Assembly: GCF_000820305.1 (NCBI RefSeq)
Contig: NZ_CDBH01000062.1
Location: forward strand, 50,428-114,427
Length of the DNA: 64,000 nt
Reading direction: 5' to 3'
DNA from: Aeromonas dhakensis
GTDB lineage: Bacteria; Pseudomonadota; Gammaproteobacteria; Enterobacterales; Aeromonadaceae
Positions 20,704-28,809 of this stretch are shown here, piece by piece. Below the pieces are notes generated by a model. The model ran no database searches, was not told the origin of the DNA, and was given only the letters and a program-made list of their open reading frames with translations. Each line of letters begins with the position of its first letter. The first letter of the stretch is position 1. The position numbers were made by a program, and so were the translations under genes.

Positions 20704-22074
20704 TCAGGAAGAAAGGGTACGGATCAGGTTGGAATAGTCTTCCTTGATGTCGTGACTCTCTTCCTTCAGCTGCTCGATCTTGCGGCAGGCATGAAGCACG
20801 GTAGTGTGGTCACGACCACCAAAGGCATCACCTATCTCCGGCAAGCTATGGTTGGTCAGCTCCTTAGCCAGTGCCATCGCCAGCTGGCGTGGACGGGCAA
20901 CGGAGCGGGAACGGCGCTTGGAAAGCAGATCCGCCAGCTTGATCTTGTAGTACTCCGCCACCGTCTTCTGAATATTGTCGATGGTGACCAGCTTCTCCTG
21001 CAACGCCAGCAGATCGCGCAGCGCTTCGCGCACGAAGTCGATGTTGATGGCGCGACCGGTGAAGTTGGCATTGGCGATCACCCGGTTCAGCGCCCCTTCC
21101 AGTTCGCGCACGTTGGAGCGCAGCCGCTTGGCGATGAAGAAGGCCACTTCGTCCGGCAGGTGGATCTGGTTCTCGTCCGCCTTGCGCATCAGGATGGCGA
21201 CACGCGTCTCCAGCTCAGGCGGCTCGATCGCCACGGTCAGGCCCCAGCCGAAGCGGGACTTGAGACGATCTTCCACCCCGTTGATCTCCTTCGGATAGCG
21301 ATCCGAGGTCAGGATGATCTGCTGGTTGCCTTCGAGCAGGGCATTGAAGGTGTGGAAGAACTCCTCCTGGGAGCGCTCCTTGTTGGCAAAGAACTGGATG
21401 TCATCAATGAGCAGGGCATCGACGCTACGGTAATAACGCTTGAACTCTTCAATGGCGTTATTCTGCAGCGCCTTCACCATGTCCTGCACAAACCGCTCGG
21501 AGTGCATGTAGATGACTTTGGCGTCCTGCTTGCGCTCCTTGATGGCGTTGCCGACGGCATGTAGCAGGTGGGTCTTGCCCAGACCGGTGCCGCCATAGAG
21601 GAACAGCGGGTTGTAGGCCCCGCCCGGATTGTCGGCAACCTGACGGGCAGCCGCACGGGCCAACTGGTTGGACTTACCCTCGACGAAATTCTCGAAGGTA
21701 TAGTTCACGTTGGTGTTGCTCTTGTGGTTCGGTTCGGGCTTGGCCTCGGCCTTGCTTTCCCAGCTCTTCTGCGAGTTATTCACAGGATCCGCACCCCGCG
21801 CCGGCGCCCTGGCCACCGCGACGGGATGGGGACGATTGCCGATGTCAAAACGCAGGGTGGGGCCATCGACCCCGCAGAGCTCATTGATGATGCCGTTCAC
21901 CCGGATGAGATACTTGTCTCGAACCCAGTCCAGAACGAAACGATTCGGTGCATACAGGGTCAGAGTATTGTCACTCAACTCCGCTTGAAGCGGCCGGATC
22001 CACATGCTGAATTCTGCCGAGGGCAACTCATCTTGCAGCCGGTTAAGGCACTGCTGCCATAGCGAAGCAGTCAC
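20704..22074 (-). CDS. dnaA: Chromosomal replication initiator DnaA
   Basis: This 456-residue AAA+ initiator binds DnaA boxes in oriC and opens the duplex. The N-terminal DnaB-interaction domain is followed by a variable linker (about 85-120), Walker [15 protein letters not shown], Walker [10 protein letters not shown] and the C-terminal DNA-binding signature [19 protein letters not shown]. The start is GTG at 22074, as in E. coli, with GGGAG upstream. A DnaA box TTATTCACA lies inside the gene at 21776-21784. Confidence 0.97.
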   Translation of the reverse strand: MTASLWQQCLNRLQDELPSAEFSMWIRPLQAELSDNTLTLYAPNRFVLDWVRDKYLIRVNGIINELCGVDGPTLRFDIGNRPHPVAVARAPARGADPVNNSQKSWESKAEAKPEPNHKSNTNVNYTFENFVEGKSNQLARAAARQVADNPGGAYNPLFLYGGTGLGKTHLLHAVGNAIKERKQDAKVIYMHSERFVQDMVKALQNNAIEEFKRYYRSVDALLIDDIQFFANKERSQEEFFHTFNALLEGNQQIILTSDRYPKEINGVEDRLKSRFGWGLTVAIEPPELETRVAILMRKADENQIHLPDEVAFFIAKRLRSNVRELEGALNRVIANANFTGRAINIDFVREALRDLLALQEKLVTIDNIQKTVAEYYKIKLADLLSKRRSRSVARPRQLAMALAKELTNHSLPEIGDAFGGRDHTTVLHACRKIEQLKEESHDIKEDYSNLIRTLSS

Positions 22075-22387
22075 TCTAAACTCCCGTCGATTGATTAACT
22101 AAAGACCGGCTATTCTACGTTTTTAGCGGCTGGATCTCTAGCCGCGACCTCGCGGATCCAGCAAATAAGATCCTTGACTTTCAAGGATCCAGCAGCCGTG
22201 GATCTGATTTCATCCCCAAAGTTACCCACAGCCCGATCCCGTCACCGATGCACCAAAGATCCAGACCTGAAGCGGTTATTTTATATAACCAAATATCATT
22301 TATTCTTTAGGTTTTATTCCAATAACATCAGCGCAACCCCAGCGTTTACAACTAAAAATACAGAACTACAGAGAGAGAGGAATCACC
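22075..22387. promoter_or_regulatory. dnaA upstream region, GATC-rich
   Basis: These 313 bp separate dnaA from the divergent amino-acid transporter. The first 190 bp hold a dense cluster of GATC sites (several as GGATC) and one near-consensus DnaA box TTACCCACA at 22222-22230, which fits Dam/SeqA and DnaA autoregulation. The rightmost 130 bp are AT-rich and probably carry the transporter promoter. Promoter elements were not assigned. Confidence 0.65.
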
Positions 22388-23146
22388 ATGACGTCATCCA
22401 TCAAGCTGGTCTCCGGCGCCGCCATTCTGCTGGCCGCCCTGTCCGGTCAGGCCATCGCCCAGGAAACCATCAAGGTCGGCATGTCCGGCAAGTACTTCCC
22501 GTTCACCTTCGTCAAGCAGGACAAGCTGCAGGGCTTTGAAGTGGACATGTGGAACCAGATCGGCGAGCGCACCGGCTACAAGGTCGAGTTCGTGACCGCC
22601 AGCTTCTCCGGCCTGTTCGGCATGCTGGAAACCGGCCGCGTCGACACCATCTCCAATCAGATCACCATCACCGACGAGCGCAAGGCCAAGTACGCCTTCT
22701 CCCAGCCCTACGTCTATGACGGCGCCCAGATCGTGGTCCGCAAGGGCAACAGCACCATCCACGGCATCAAGGATCTGGAAGGCAAGAAGGTTGCGGTGAA
22801 CCTGGGCTCCAACTTCGAAGAGCTGCTGCGCAAGAACGACCCCAACAAGAAGATCGACATCCGCACCTATGACTCCGCCTTCGAGCAGGATGTAGCGCTG
22901 GGCCGCATCGACGCCTTCGTGATGGACCGCGTCTCCACCGCCCAGCTGATCAAGGAATCCAAGCTGCCGCTGCAACAGGCTGGCGCACCGTTCGAGACCA
23001 TCGAGAACGCCCTGCCCTTCCTGAAGACCCCGGAAAAGCAGGCACTGCTGAAGAAGGTCGATGACGCCCTCACCGCCATGCGCAAGGATGGTTCCCTGCG
23101 TCAGATCTCTGAAAAATGGTTCGCTTCCGACATCACCGACAAATAA
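22388..23146 (+). CDS. Amino-acid ABC transporter periplasmic binding protein
   Basis: The 252-residue protein has a signal peptide cut after GQAIAQ (about residue 24) and a family 3 solute-binding fold. Typical segments are MSGKYFPFTF, GFEVDMWNQIGERTG, TISNQITITDERKAKYAFSQPY, and KKVAVNLGSNFEELL. It would capture a polar amino acid or cystine in the periplasm. A purine-rich GAGAGAGAGG ribosome site precedes the ATG. It is the first gene of a binding protein-permease-ATPase operon beside dnaA, a position also seen in Vibrio. The exact ligand cannot be read. Confidence 0.9.
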   Translation: MTSSIKLVSGAAILLAALSGQAIAQETIKVGMSGKYFPFTFVKQDKLQGFEVDMWNQIGERTGYKVEFVTASFSGLFGMLETGRVDTISNQITITDERKAKYAFSQPYVYDGAQIVVRKGNSTIHGIKDLEGKKVAVNLGSNFEELLRKNDPNKKIDIRTYDSAFEQDVALGRIDAFVMDRVSTAQLIKESKLPLQQAGAPFETIENALPFLKTPEKQALLKKVDDALTAMRKDGSLRQISEKWFASDITDK

Positions 23147-23815
23147 ATGATGGAATTTGACCTCGAATACACGCTGGGGCTGTTTCCCATCCTGCTCAAG
23201 TATCTGGGCACCACGATGGAAATGGCCCTGTGGGGATTCGCATTGGCACTCGTACTGTCGCTGGCCCTGGCGATAGTACGGGTCTTTCGCGTTCCCGTGA
23301 TCCACTGGCTGGCGATGCTCTATATCTCGTTCTTTCGGGGTACACCGCTGCTCGTCCAGCTGTTCCTGCTCTACTACGGGCTGCCGCAGCTGTTCCCCAT
23401 CTTCGTGGGAATGGATGCCTTCACCGCCGCCATCGTCGGTTTGACCCTTCACTTTGCCGCCTACATGGCCGAGTCGATTCGAGCCTCCATCATTGGCATC
23501 CACAAGAGCCAGATGGAAGCTGCCCTCAGCATCGGCATGAGCCGTTACCAGGCAATGCAGCGGATCATACTGCCGCAGGCGGCCCGCATCGCCACGCCGT
23601 CGCTGATGAACTACTTCATCGACATGATCAAGAGCACCTCGCTGGCCTTCACCCTGGGGGTGGCCGAGATCATGGGCAAGGCGCAGATGGAAGCCTCCTC
23701 CTCCTTCAAGTTCTTCGAGAGCTTCATGGCGGTGGCCCTGGTCTACTGGGTGGTAGTCATCTTCTTTACCCGCCTGCAGCATCTGCTGGAAGTGCGGCTC
23801 AACCGTGCCTATTAG
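23147..23815 (+). CDS. Amino-acid ABC transporter permease
   Basis: The 222-residue inner-membrane permease of the HisMQ/GlnP type has four to five helices and the cytoplasmic EAA loop (EAALSIGMSRYQAMQRIILPQA). FFRGTPLLVQLFL is the family signature near residue 60. The ATG follows the binding-protein stop directly with no gap, implying translational coupling. Confidence 0.93.
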   Translation: MMEFDLEYTLGLFPILLKYLGTTMEMALWGFALALVLSLALAIVRVFRVPVIHWLAMLYISFFRGTPLLVQLFLLYYGLPQLFPIFVGMDAFTAAIVGLTLHFAAYMAESIRASIIGIHKSQMEAALSIGMSRYQAMQRIILPQAARIATPSLMNYFIDMIKSTSLAFTLGVAEIMGKAQMEASSSFKFFESFMAVALVYWVVVIFFTRLQHLLEVRLNRAY

Positions 23816-23824
23816 GGGTTTGCC

Positions 23825-23890
23825 ATGACAACGCAACCGACCCGCTTGCAATGCACGCCGGAAGTCCGTTTTAACTCTGCGCCTGTTTAA
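23825..23890 (+). CDS. Possible 21-codon ORF between permease and ATPase genes
   Basis: The frame MTTQPTRLQCTPEVRFNSAPV plus stop fills the 87-bp gap between the permease and ATPase genes. A weak GGGG lies upstream of its ATG. No similarity is recognised. It may be chance, a coupling peptide or the trace of a deletion. Confidence 0.2.
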   Translation: MTTQPTRLQCTPEVRFNSAPV

Positions 23891-23902
23891 AGGAGGGCCA
23901 TC

Positions 23903-24637
23903 ATGATCAAGCTAACCGGCCTCTCCAAGGCATATGACGGCAATCAGGTGCTAAACAGCATCGATCTGGAGGTGAAAAAGGGGGAAATCGTCGTCATCAT
24001 CGGCCCCTCCGGCACCGGCAAGTCCACCTTGCTGCGCTGCCTCAACCTGCTGGAGACTCCCGATACGGGCACCCTAGCCATCGACGATCTGCAGCTCAAC
24101 CTGGCCAAGGCCAGCGAGCAGCAGGCCATCGAGCTGCGCAAGCGCGCCTCCTTCGTGTTCCAGAACTACGCCCTGTTTGCCAACAAGACGGCGCTGGACA
24201 ACATCGCCGAGGGGCTGATCACCGTCTGGAAACAGCCGAAGGCGGAGGCCCGTGCCACCGCCCTCGGCATCCTCAAGGACATAGGTCTCGCCGACAAGCA
24301 GGACGCCTATCCTGCCTCATTGTCGGGCGGTCAGCAGCAACGGGTCGGCATCGGCCGGGCCATGGCGGCTCACTCCAAGGTGATCCTGTTTGACGAGCCC
24401 ACCTCGGCCCTCGATCCCGAATGGGTCGACGAAGTACTGGGCCTGATGAAGGAGCTGGCTCGCCAGCACCAGACCATGGTGGTGGTGACCCATGAGATTG
24501 AATTTGCTAGAGATGTTGCCGATCGGGTGATCTTCATGGAGGGGGGCCGGATCGTGGAACAGGGCCCGCCGGATCAGATATTGGTCGATCCGCAGGATCC
24601 CCGCACCCGGGAGTTCCTGCGCAAAGTGCTTAAATAG
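23903..24637 (+). CDS. Amino-acid ABC transporter ATP-binding protein
   Basis: This 244-residue ATPase belongs to the polar amino-acid uptake family. It shows Walker [10 protein letters not shown] (about 34-42), Q-loop [13 protein letters not shown], signature [14 protein letters not shown], Walker [15 protein letters not shown] and the H-loop VVTHE. AGGAGG precedes the ATG. It powers the permease encoded upstream. A terminator hairpin follows at 24652. Confidence 0.94.
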   Translation: MIKLTGLSKAYDGNQVLNSIDLEVKKGEIVVIIGPSGTGKSTLLRCLNLLETPDTGTLAIDDLQLNLAKASEQQAIELRKRASFVFQNYALFANKTALDNIAEGLITVWKQPKAEARATALGILKDIGLADKQDAYPASLSGGQQQRVGIGRAMAAHSKVILFDEPTSALDPEWVDEVLGLMKELARQHQTMVVVTHEIEFARDVADRVIFMEGGRIVEQGPPDQILVDPQDPRTREFLRKVLK

Positions 24638-24651
24638 CTCTCTCTTTGGCG

Positions 24652-24673
24652 GCATTGCCGCCTTTTTTATTGG
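24652..24673 (+). terminator. Terminator of the amino-acid transporter operon
   Basis: GGCGGCATTGCCGCC forms a short GC stem with an ATT loop followed by six T residues, directly after the ATPase gene. Confidence 0.85.
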
Positions 24674-24782
24674 AGGATCCTTGTTAAACCCCGGGTTGCC
24701 AGTATAATCCGGAGCCCTTGATCCTTCGGATCCTCACGCTCGCCCAAGACCTTTTCAAGGTCGGGGCAGGATGGGAGGGAAC

Positions 24783-24836
24783 GGCGGATTGACTAAAAGC
24801 CGAACTCTGTTTAGAATTCGGCCTCTTTTGCTAGTC
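24783..24836 (+). promoter_or_regulatory. Leader/promoter region of rpmH with a hairpin
   Basis: The 269 bp between the transporter terminator and rpmH contain TTGACT near 24790 and an inverted repeat GCCGAA / TTCGGC around 24799-24820 followed by CTCTTTT. This could be an attenuator or an end of an upstream transcript. The rest shows no gene. Confidence 0.35.
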
Positions 24837-24906
24837 GTCACACGCTATAGCTGGCGCGTCGGCTAAGTGTGACAATCAAAACTGTACAGAAATACGGAAT
24901 CGAATC

Positions 24907-25041
24907 ATGAAACGTACTTTTCAACCGTCCAACCTGAAGCGCAAGCGCTCTCACGGTTTCCGCGCCCGCATGGCAACTGCCAACGGTCGTAAAGTTCTGG
25001 CCGCTCGTCGTGCCAAGGGTCGTGCCCGCCTGGTAGTCTAA
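24907..25041 (+). CDS. rpmH: 50S ribosomal protein L34
   Basis: The 44-residue basic protein [20 protein letters not shown]... ending [12 protein letters not shown] is L34, which sits in the large ribosomal subunit. It is too short for many gene callers. The stop TAA overlaps the start ATG of rnpA by one base (TAATG). Confidence 0.98.
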   Translation: MKRTFQPSNLKRKRSHGFRARMATANGRKVLAARRAKGRARLVV

Positions 25042-25400
25042 TGCCTACCCAGCACACCTTTTCTCGGGAGTTACGTCTGTTAACTCCCGAACACTTCAAA
25101 CGCGTTTTCGCCGAGCCTGTCCGGGCCGCTTCTCCGCAGATTACACTTCTCGCCTCTCCCAATTCGCTCGAACACCCTCGCCTTGGTCTCGCCGTGCCCA
25201 AAAAAGCACTCAAGCGTGCCGTCTGGCGCAACCGTGTAAAACGGGTGGTTCGGGAAAGTTTCCGCCTCAATCAAGCCAATCTGCCCGCTATCGACATCGT
25301 CGTGATCGCCAAGGCCGGTGTGAAGGAGATGGATAACGAGGAACTGTTCAAGTTACTGGAAAAGCTATGGCGCACTCTGTCACGCCGTTGCAATGGGTAG
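25041..25400 (+). CDS. rnpA: Ribonuclease P protein component
   Basis: The 119-residue basic protein assists the RNase P RNA in trimming tRNA 5' leaders. The hallmark RNRVKR is at residues 63-68, within [16 protein letters not shown], after [14 protein letters not shown]. The start overlaps rpmH by one base, so translation is coupled. The 3' end overlaps yidD by 34 bp, the classical gene order. Confidence 0.97.
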   Translation: MPTQHTFSRELRLLTPEHFKRVFAEPVRAASPQITLLASPNSLEHPRLGLAVPKKALKRAVWRNRVKRVVRESFRLNQANLPAIDIVVIAKAGVKEMDNEELFKLLEKLWRTLSRRCNG

Positions 25401-25615
25401 CTGTCAAACTGATACGCCTGTATCAGCTAATCATTAGCCCTCTGCTCGGGCCGCGCTGCCGTTTCACCCCGACTTGTTCCCAATTTGCGATAGAAGCAAT
25501 CCGACTTCACGGTTTCATAAAAGGCGTTTGGTTAGCCAGCAAACGTCTATTAAAATGCCATCCCTTATCCGAGGGTGGTTATGACCCGGTTCCGCAACCA
25601 AAGCGAAGAAACTGA
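25367..25615 (+). CDS. yidD: Membrane protein insertion efficiency factor YidD
   Basis: This is an 82-residue small membrane-associated protein. It has the conserved [30 protein letters not shown] and [18 protein letters not shown]. It helps YidC-dependent membrane insertion. The ATG lies inside the end of rnpA, and yidC starts 5 bp after its stop. Confidence 0.96.
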   Translation: MAHSVTPLQWVAVKLIRLYQLIISPLLGPRCRFTPTCSQFAIEAIRLHGFIKGVWLASKRLLKCHPLSEGGYDPVPQPKRRN

Positions 25616-25620
25616 AGACT

Positions 25621-27267
25621 ATGGAATCACAACGCAATCTCATCCTGATCGGTTTGCTGTTCGTGAGCTTTTTGCTCTGGCAACAGTGGGAGTCCGACAA
25701 GGCTCCGAAGCCGGCCCCGACTACCGTGGCCCAAACCGAACATTTCGTACCTGAAGCCGGTCAGACCGGTGATATTCCTCAGGTTTCCGAGCAAGCCAAC
25801 GCGAACACCGCACGCAAGCTGATCACCGTCACCTCCGACGTGCTCAAGCTGACCCTGGATACCCAGGGTGGTGACATCGTCTCTGCCGAACTGCTGGCCC
25901 ACAAGCTGGAAGAAGGCAAGGATCAACCGTTCGTACTGCTGACCAGTCAGCCTGAGCACCTCTATGTTGCCCAGAGCGGTCTGGTTGGTCGCAATGGCCC
26001 GGACAGCCAGCCCCAGGGTCGTCCCACCTATGAAGCCGCCCAGACCAGCTACCAGCTGGCCGATGGTCAGGATCAAGTCGTCGTCCCGATGACCTGGACC
26101 GACAGCAAGGGCGTGGTTTTCACCAAGGAGTTCGTCCTCAAGCGTGGTGACTACGCAGTCGGCGTCGACTACAAGATCGACAACAAGTCTGCCGAGCCGG
26201 TTCAGGTGCAGTTCTACGGTCAGCTGAAGCAGACCGTGGCCACGCCGAAAGACCAGCAGGGTCACGCCATGGTGGCCAGCGCCTACCGCGGTGGTGCCTT
26301 CTCCAGCGAAGATACCCGCTACAAAAAGTACACCTTCGACGAGATGAAGGATGCCGACCTGAACAAGACCACCAAGGGTGGTTGGGTCGCCATGCTGCAA
26401 CACTACTTCGTCTCCGCCTGGGCACCGAATGCCGACGATACCAACAGCTTCTACAGCCGCGTGATCCCTGGCAAAGACCAGGCCATCATCGGCTACAAGG
26501 CACCGCTGGTTGACATCGCTGCCGGCCAGCAGGCCGAAGTGACCAGCAAGCTGTGGGTAGGTCCCAAGCTGCAGGATCAGATGGCCAAGGTAGCCAACCA
26601 CCTCGACCTGACCGTCGACTACGGCTGGCTCTGGTTCATCGCCCAACCGCTGCACTGGCTGCTGACCGTGTTCCACGGCTTCGTCCAGAACTGGGGTCTG
26701 GCCATCATCATGCTGACCCTGCTGGTGCGTGGCGTCATGTTCCCGCTGACCAAGGCCCAGTACACCTCCATGGCCAAGATGCGCATGCTGCAGCCCAAGC
26801 TGGCCGCCCTGCGCGAGCGCTTCGGCGACGATCGCCAGAAGATGTCTCAGGGCATGATGGAGCTGTACAAGAAGGAGAAGGTCAACCCGCTGGGTGGCTG
26901 TCTGCCGATCCTGGTACAGATGCCGATCTTCATCGCCCTCTACTGGGCACTGATGGAGTCCGTCGAGCTGCGCCACGCACCGTTCGCCCTGTGGATCACC
27001 GACCTGTCGGTGAAGGACCCCTTCTTCGTGCTGCCGATCCTCATGGGCGCCTCCATGTGGTATCTGCAGAAGATGAGCCCGACCACCATTACCGACCCGA
27101 TGCAGCAGAAAGTGATGCAGTTCATGCCGATCATCTTCACTTTCATGTTCCTCTGGTTCCCGGCAGGTCTGACCCTGTACTGGCTGGTGAGCAACGTCAT
27201 CTCCATTACCCAGCAGACCATCATCTATCGTCAGCTGGAGAAGAAAGGCCTGCATACCCGCAGCTAA
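25621..27267 (+). CDS. yidC: Membrane protein insertase YidC
   Basis: The 548-residue insertase has an N-terminal helix (NLILIGLLFVSFLLW), a large periplasmic domain up to about residue 330, and five C-terminal helices. The conserved LTLLVRGVMFPLTKAQYTSMAKM and NPLGGCLPILVQMPIFIALYWAL lie in the catalytic core. It inserts Sec-dependent and Sec-independent membrane proteins, including the AtpE subunit encoded nearby. The length equals E. coli YidC. Confidence 0.97.
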   Translation: MESQRNLILIGLLFVSFLLWQQWESDKAPKPAPTTVAQTEHFVPEAGQTGDIPQVSEQANANTARKLITVTSDVLKLTLDTQGGDIVSAELLAHKLEEGKDQPFVLLTSQPEHLYVAQSGLVGRNGPDSQPQGRPTYEAAQTSYQLADGQDQVVVPMTWTDSKGVVFTKEFVLKRGDYAVGVDYKIDNKSAEPVQVQFYGQLKQTVATPKDQQGHAMVASAYRGGAFSSEDTRYKKYTFDEMKDADLNKTTKGGWVAMLQHYFVSAWAPNADDTNSFYSRVIPGKDQAIIGYKAPLVDIAAGQQAEVTSKLWVGPKLQDQMAKVANHLDLTVDYGWLWFIAQPLHWLLTVFHGFVQNWGLAIIMLTLLVRGVMFPLTKAQYTSMAKMRMLQPKLAALRERFGDDRQKMSQGMMELYKKEKVNPLGGCLPILVQMPIFIALYWALMESVELRHAPFALWITDLSVKDPFFVLPILMGASMWYLQKMSPTTITDPMQQKVMQFMPIIFTFMFLWFPAGLTLYWLVSNVISITQQTIIYRQLEKKGLHTRS

Positions 27268-27298
27268 TCGCTCCCGATGGCAAGATGGATGACAAAAG

Positions 27299-27323
27299 AG
27301 GCGGCCTTCGGGTCGCCTTTTTT
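27299..27323 (+). terminator. Terminator between yidC and mnmE
   Basis: AGGCGGCC / GGTCGCCT with a TTCG tetraloop is followed by six T residues; one G-T pair sits in the stem. Confidence 0.85.
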
Positions 27324-27376
27324 ATTACAATGACCCCACTGCTGTGAACCATCAGCGAACAAATGAGCCAAGCAAG

Positions 27377-28738
27377 ATGACTACAGATACCATCGTGGCC
27401 CAGGCCACCGCCCCCGGCCGTGGCGGCGTCGGCATAGTCCGCGTCTCCGGCCCCGCCGCCGAACAGGTCGCCGAGATAGTGCTCGGCAAGCTCCCCCGGG
27501 TGCGTTACGCCGAATATCTGCCGTTCAGGGATGAGCAAGGCCAGCCGCTGGATCAAGGCATAGCCCTGCTGTTCAAGGCCCCCAACAGCTTCACCGGTGA
27601 AGATGTGCTGGAGCTGCAGGGCCACGGCGGCCCGGTGATCATGGACATGCTGGTGCGCCGCATCCTGCAGATAAAGGGGCTACGCCCAGCCCGCCCCGGC
27701 GAGTTCAGCGAACGCGCCTTCATGAACGACAAGCTGGATCTGGCCCAGGCCGAGGCCATCGCCGACCTCATCGAGGCTTCCAGCGAGCAGGCCGCCCGCA
27801 GCGCCATGCACTCCCTGCAGGGGCAGTTCTCCGGCAAGATCCAGCAGCTGGTGGAGAGTCTCACCCGGTTGCGTATCTATGTGGAAGCCGCCATCGACTT
27901 CCCGGACGAGGAGATCGATTTTCTCTCCGACGGCAAGGTGGCGGGGGATCTCTACGCCATCATGGCGGAGCTCGACGACGTGCGCGGCGAGGCCAAGCAG
28001 GGCGCCCTGCTGCGGGAAGGGATGAAGGTGGTGATCGCCGGTCGCCCCAACGCCGGCAAATCGAGCCTGCTCAACGCCCTGGCCGGCCGCGAGTCCGCCA
28101 TCGTCACCGAGATCGCCGGCACCACCCGCGACGTGCTGCGCGAGCACATCCATCTGGATGGCATGCCGCTGCACATCATCGACACCGCCGGCCTGCGCGA
28201 CACCCAGGACAAGGTGGAGCAGATCGGCATCGAGCGTGCCTGGGCCGAGATTGAACAGGCCGATCGGGTGCTGTTCATGGTGGATGGCACCACCACGGCT
28301 GCGGTCGACCCGCGGGAGATCTGGCCGGAATTTGTTGATCGGTTGCCAAAAAAGATCGGCCTCACCGTCATTCGCAACAAGGCCGACCTGACCGGTGAAG
28401 ATCTGGCACCGAGTCAGGAGCTGGGCCACGCGGTCTACCGCATCTCCGCCAAGACCGAGCTGGGACTGCCCGCCCTGCGCGAGCATCTGAAAGCCTGCAT
28501 GGGCTTCCAGGGCAACACCGAGGGGGGCTTCATGGCCCGCCGCCGCCACCTGGACGCTCTGGAGCGTGCCGCCGAGCGGCTGCTGGTAGCCAAGGAGCAG
28601 CTGGAGGTGTTCGTGGCCGGCGAGCTGGTGGCCGAAGAGCTGCGCCTCGCGCAGGAGTCACTCAGTGAGATCACTGGCGAGTTCAGCTCCGACGATCTGC
28701 TGGGCCGCATCTTCTCCAGCTTCTGTATCGGCAAATAA
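27377..28738 (+). CDS. mnmE: tRNA modification GTPase MnmE
   Basis: The 453-residue GTPase works with MnmG to install cmnm5U at tRNA wobble uridines. It starts [23 protein letters not shown], has the G domain with [22 protein letters not shown] and NKADL, and ends in the functional FCIGK cysteine motif. ATG 27377 gives the standard length (E. coli 454); an upstream in-frame ATG at 27344 adds 11 unlike residues. The partner gene mnmG is 9 kb downstream. Confidence 0.97.
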   Translation: MTTDTIVAQATAPGRGGVGIVRVSGPAAEQVAEIVLGKLPRVRYAEYLPFRDEQGQPLDQGIALLFKAPNSFTGEDVLELQGHGGPVIMDMLVRRILQIKGLRPARPGEFSERAFMNDKLDLAQAEAIADLIEASSEQAARSAMHSLQGQFSGKIQQLVESLTRLRIYVEAAIDFPDEEIDFLSDGKVAGDLYAIMAELDDVRGEAKQGALLREGMKVVIAGRPNAGKSSLLNALAGRESAIVTEIAGTTRDVLREHIHLDGMPLHIIDTAGLRDTQDKVEQIGIERAWAEIEQADRVLFMVDGTTTAAVDPREIWPEFVDRLPKKIGLTVIRNKADLTGEDLAPSQELGHAVYRISAKTELGLPALREHLKACMGFQGNTEGGFMARRRHLDALERAAERLLVAKEQLEVFVAGELVAEELRLAQESLSEITGEFSSDDLLGRIFSSFCIGK

Positions 28739-28751
28739 CGCCGCACGGCAG

Positions 28752-28790
28752 GCAATGAAAAGCCCGGGTTCATCCCGGGCTTTTCATTGC
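28752..28790. terminator. Terminator between mnmE and fhuB
   Basis: A perfect 17-bp inverted repeat GCAATGAAAAGCCCGGG with a TTCAT loop, and internal A and T runs on both arms, lies between convergent mnmE and fhuB. It should terminate in both directions. Confidence 0.9.
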
Positions 28791-28809
28791 GCGTTTTTCA
28801 TCCACCAAC

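Noticed and set aside
24718..24782. Small hairpins (GACCTT/AAGGTC) upstream of rpmH as an RNA gene.
   Set aside because: The stem is short and no known small-RNA family could be recognised; it was left as leader sequence.
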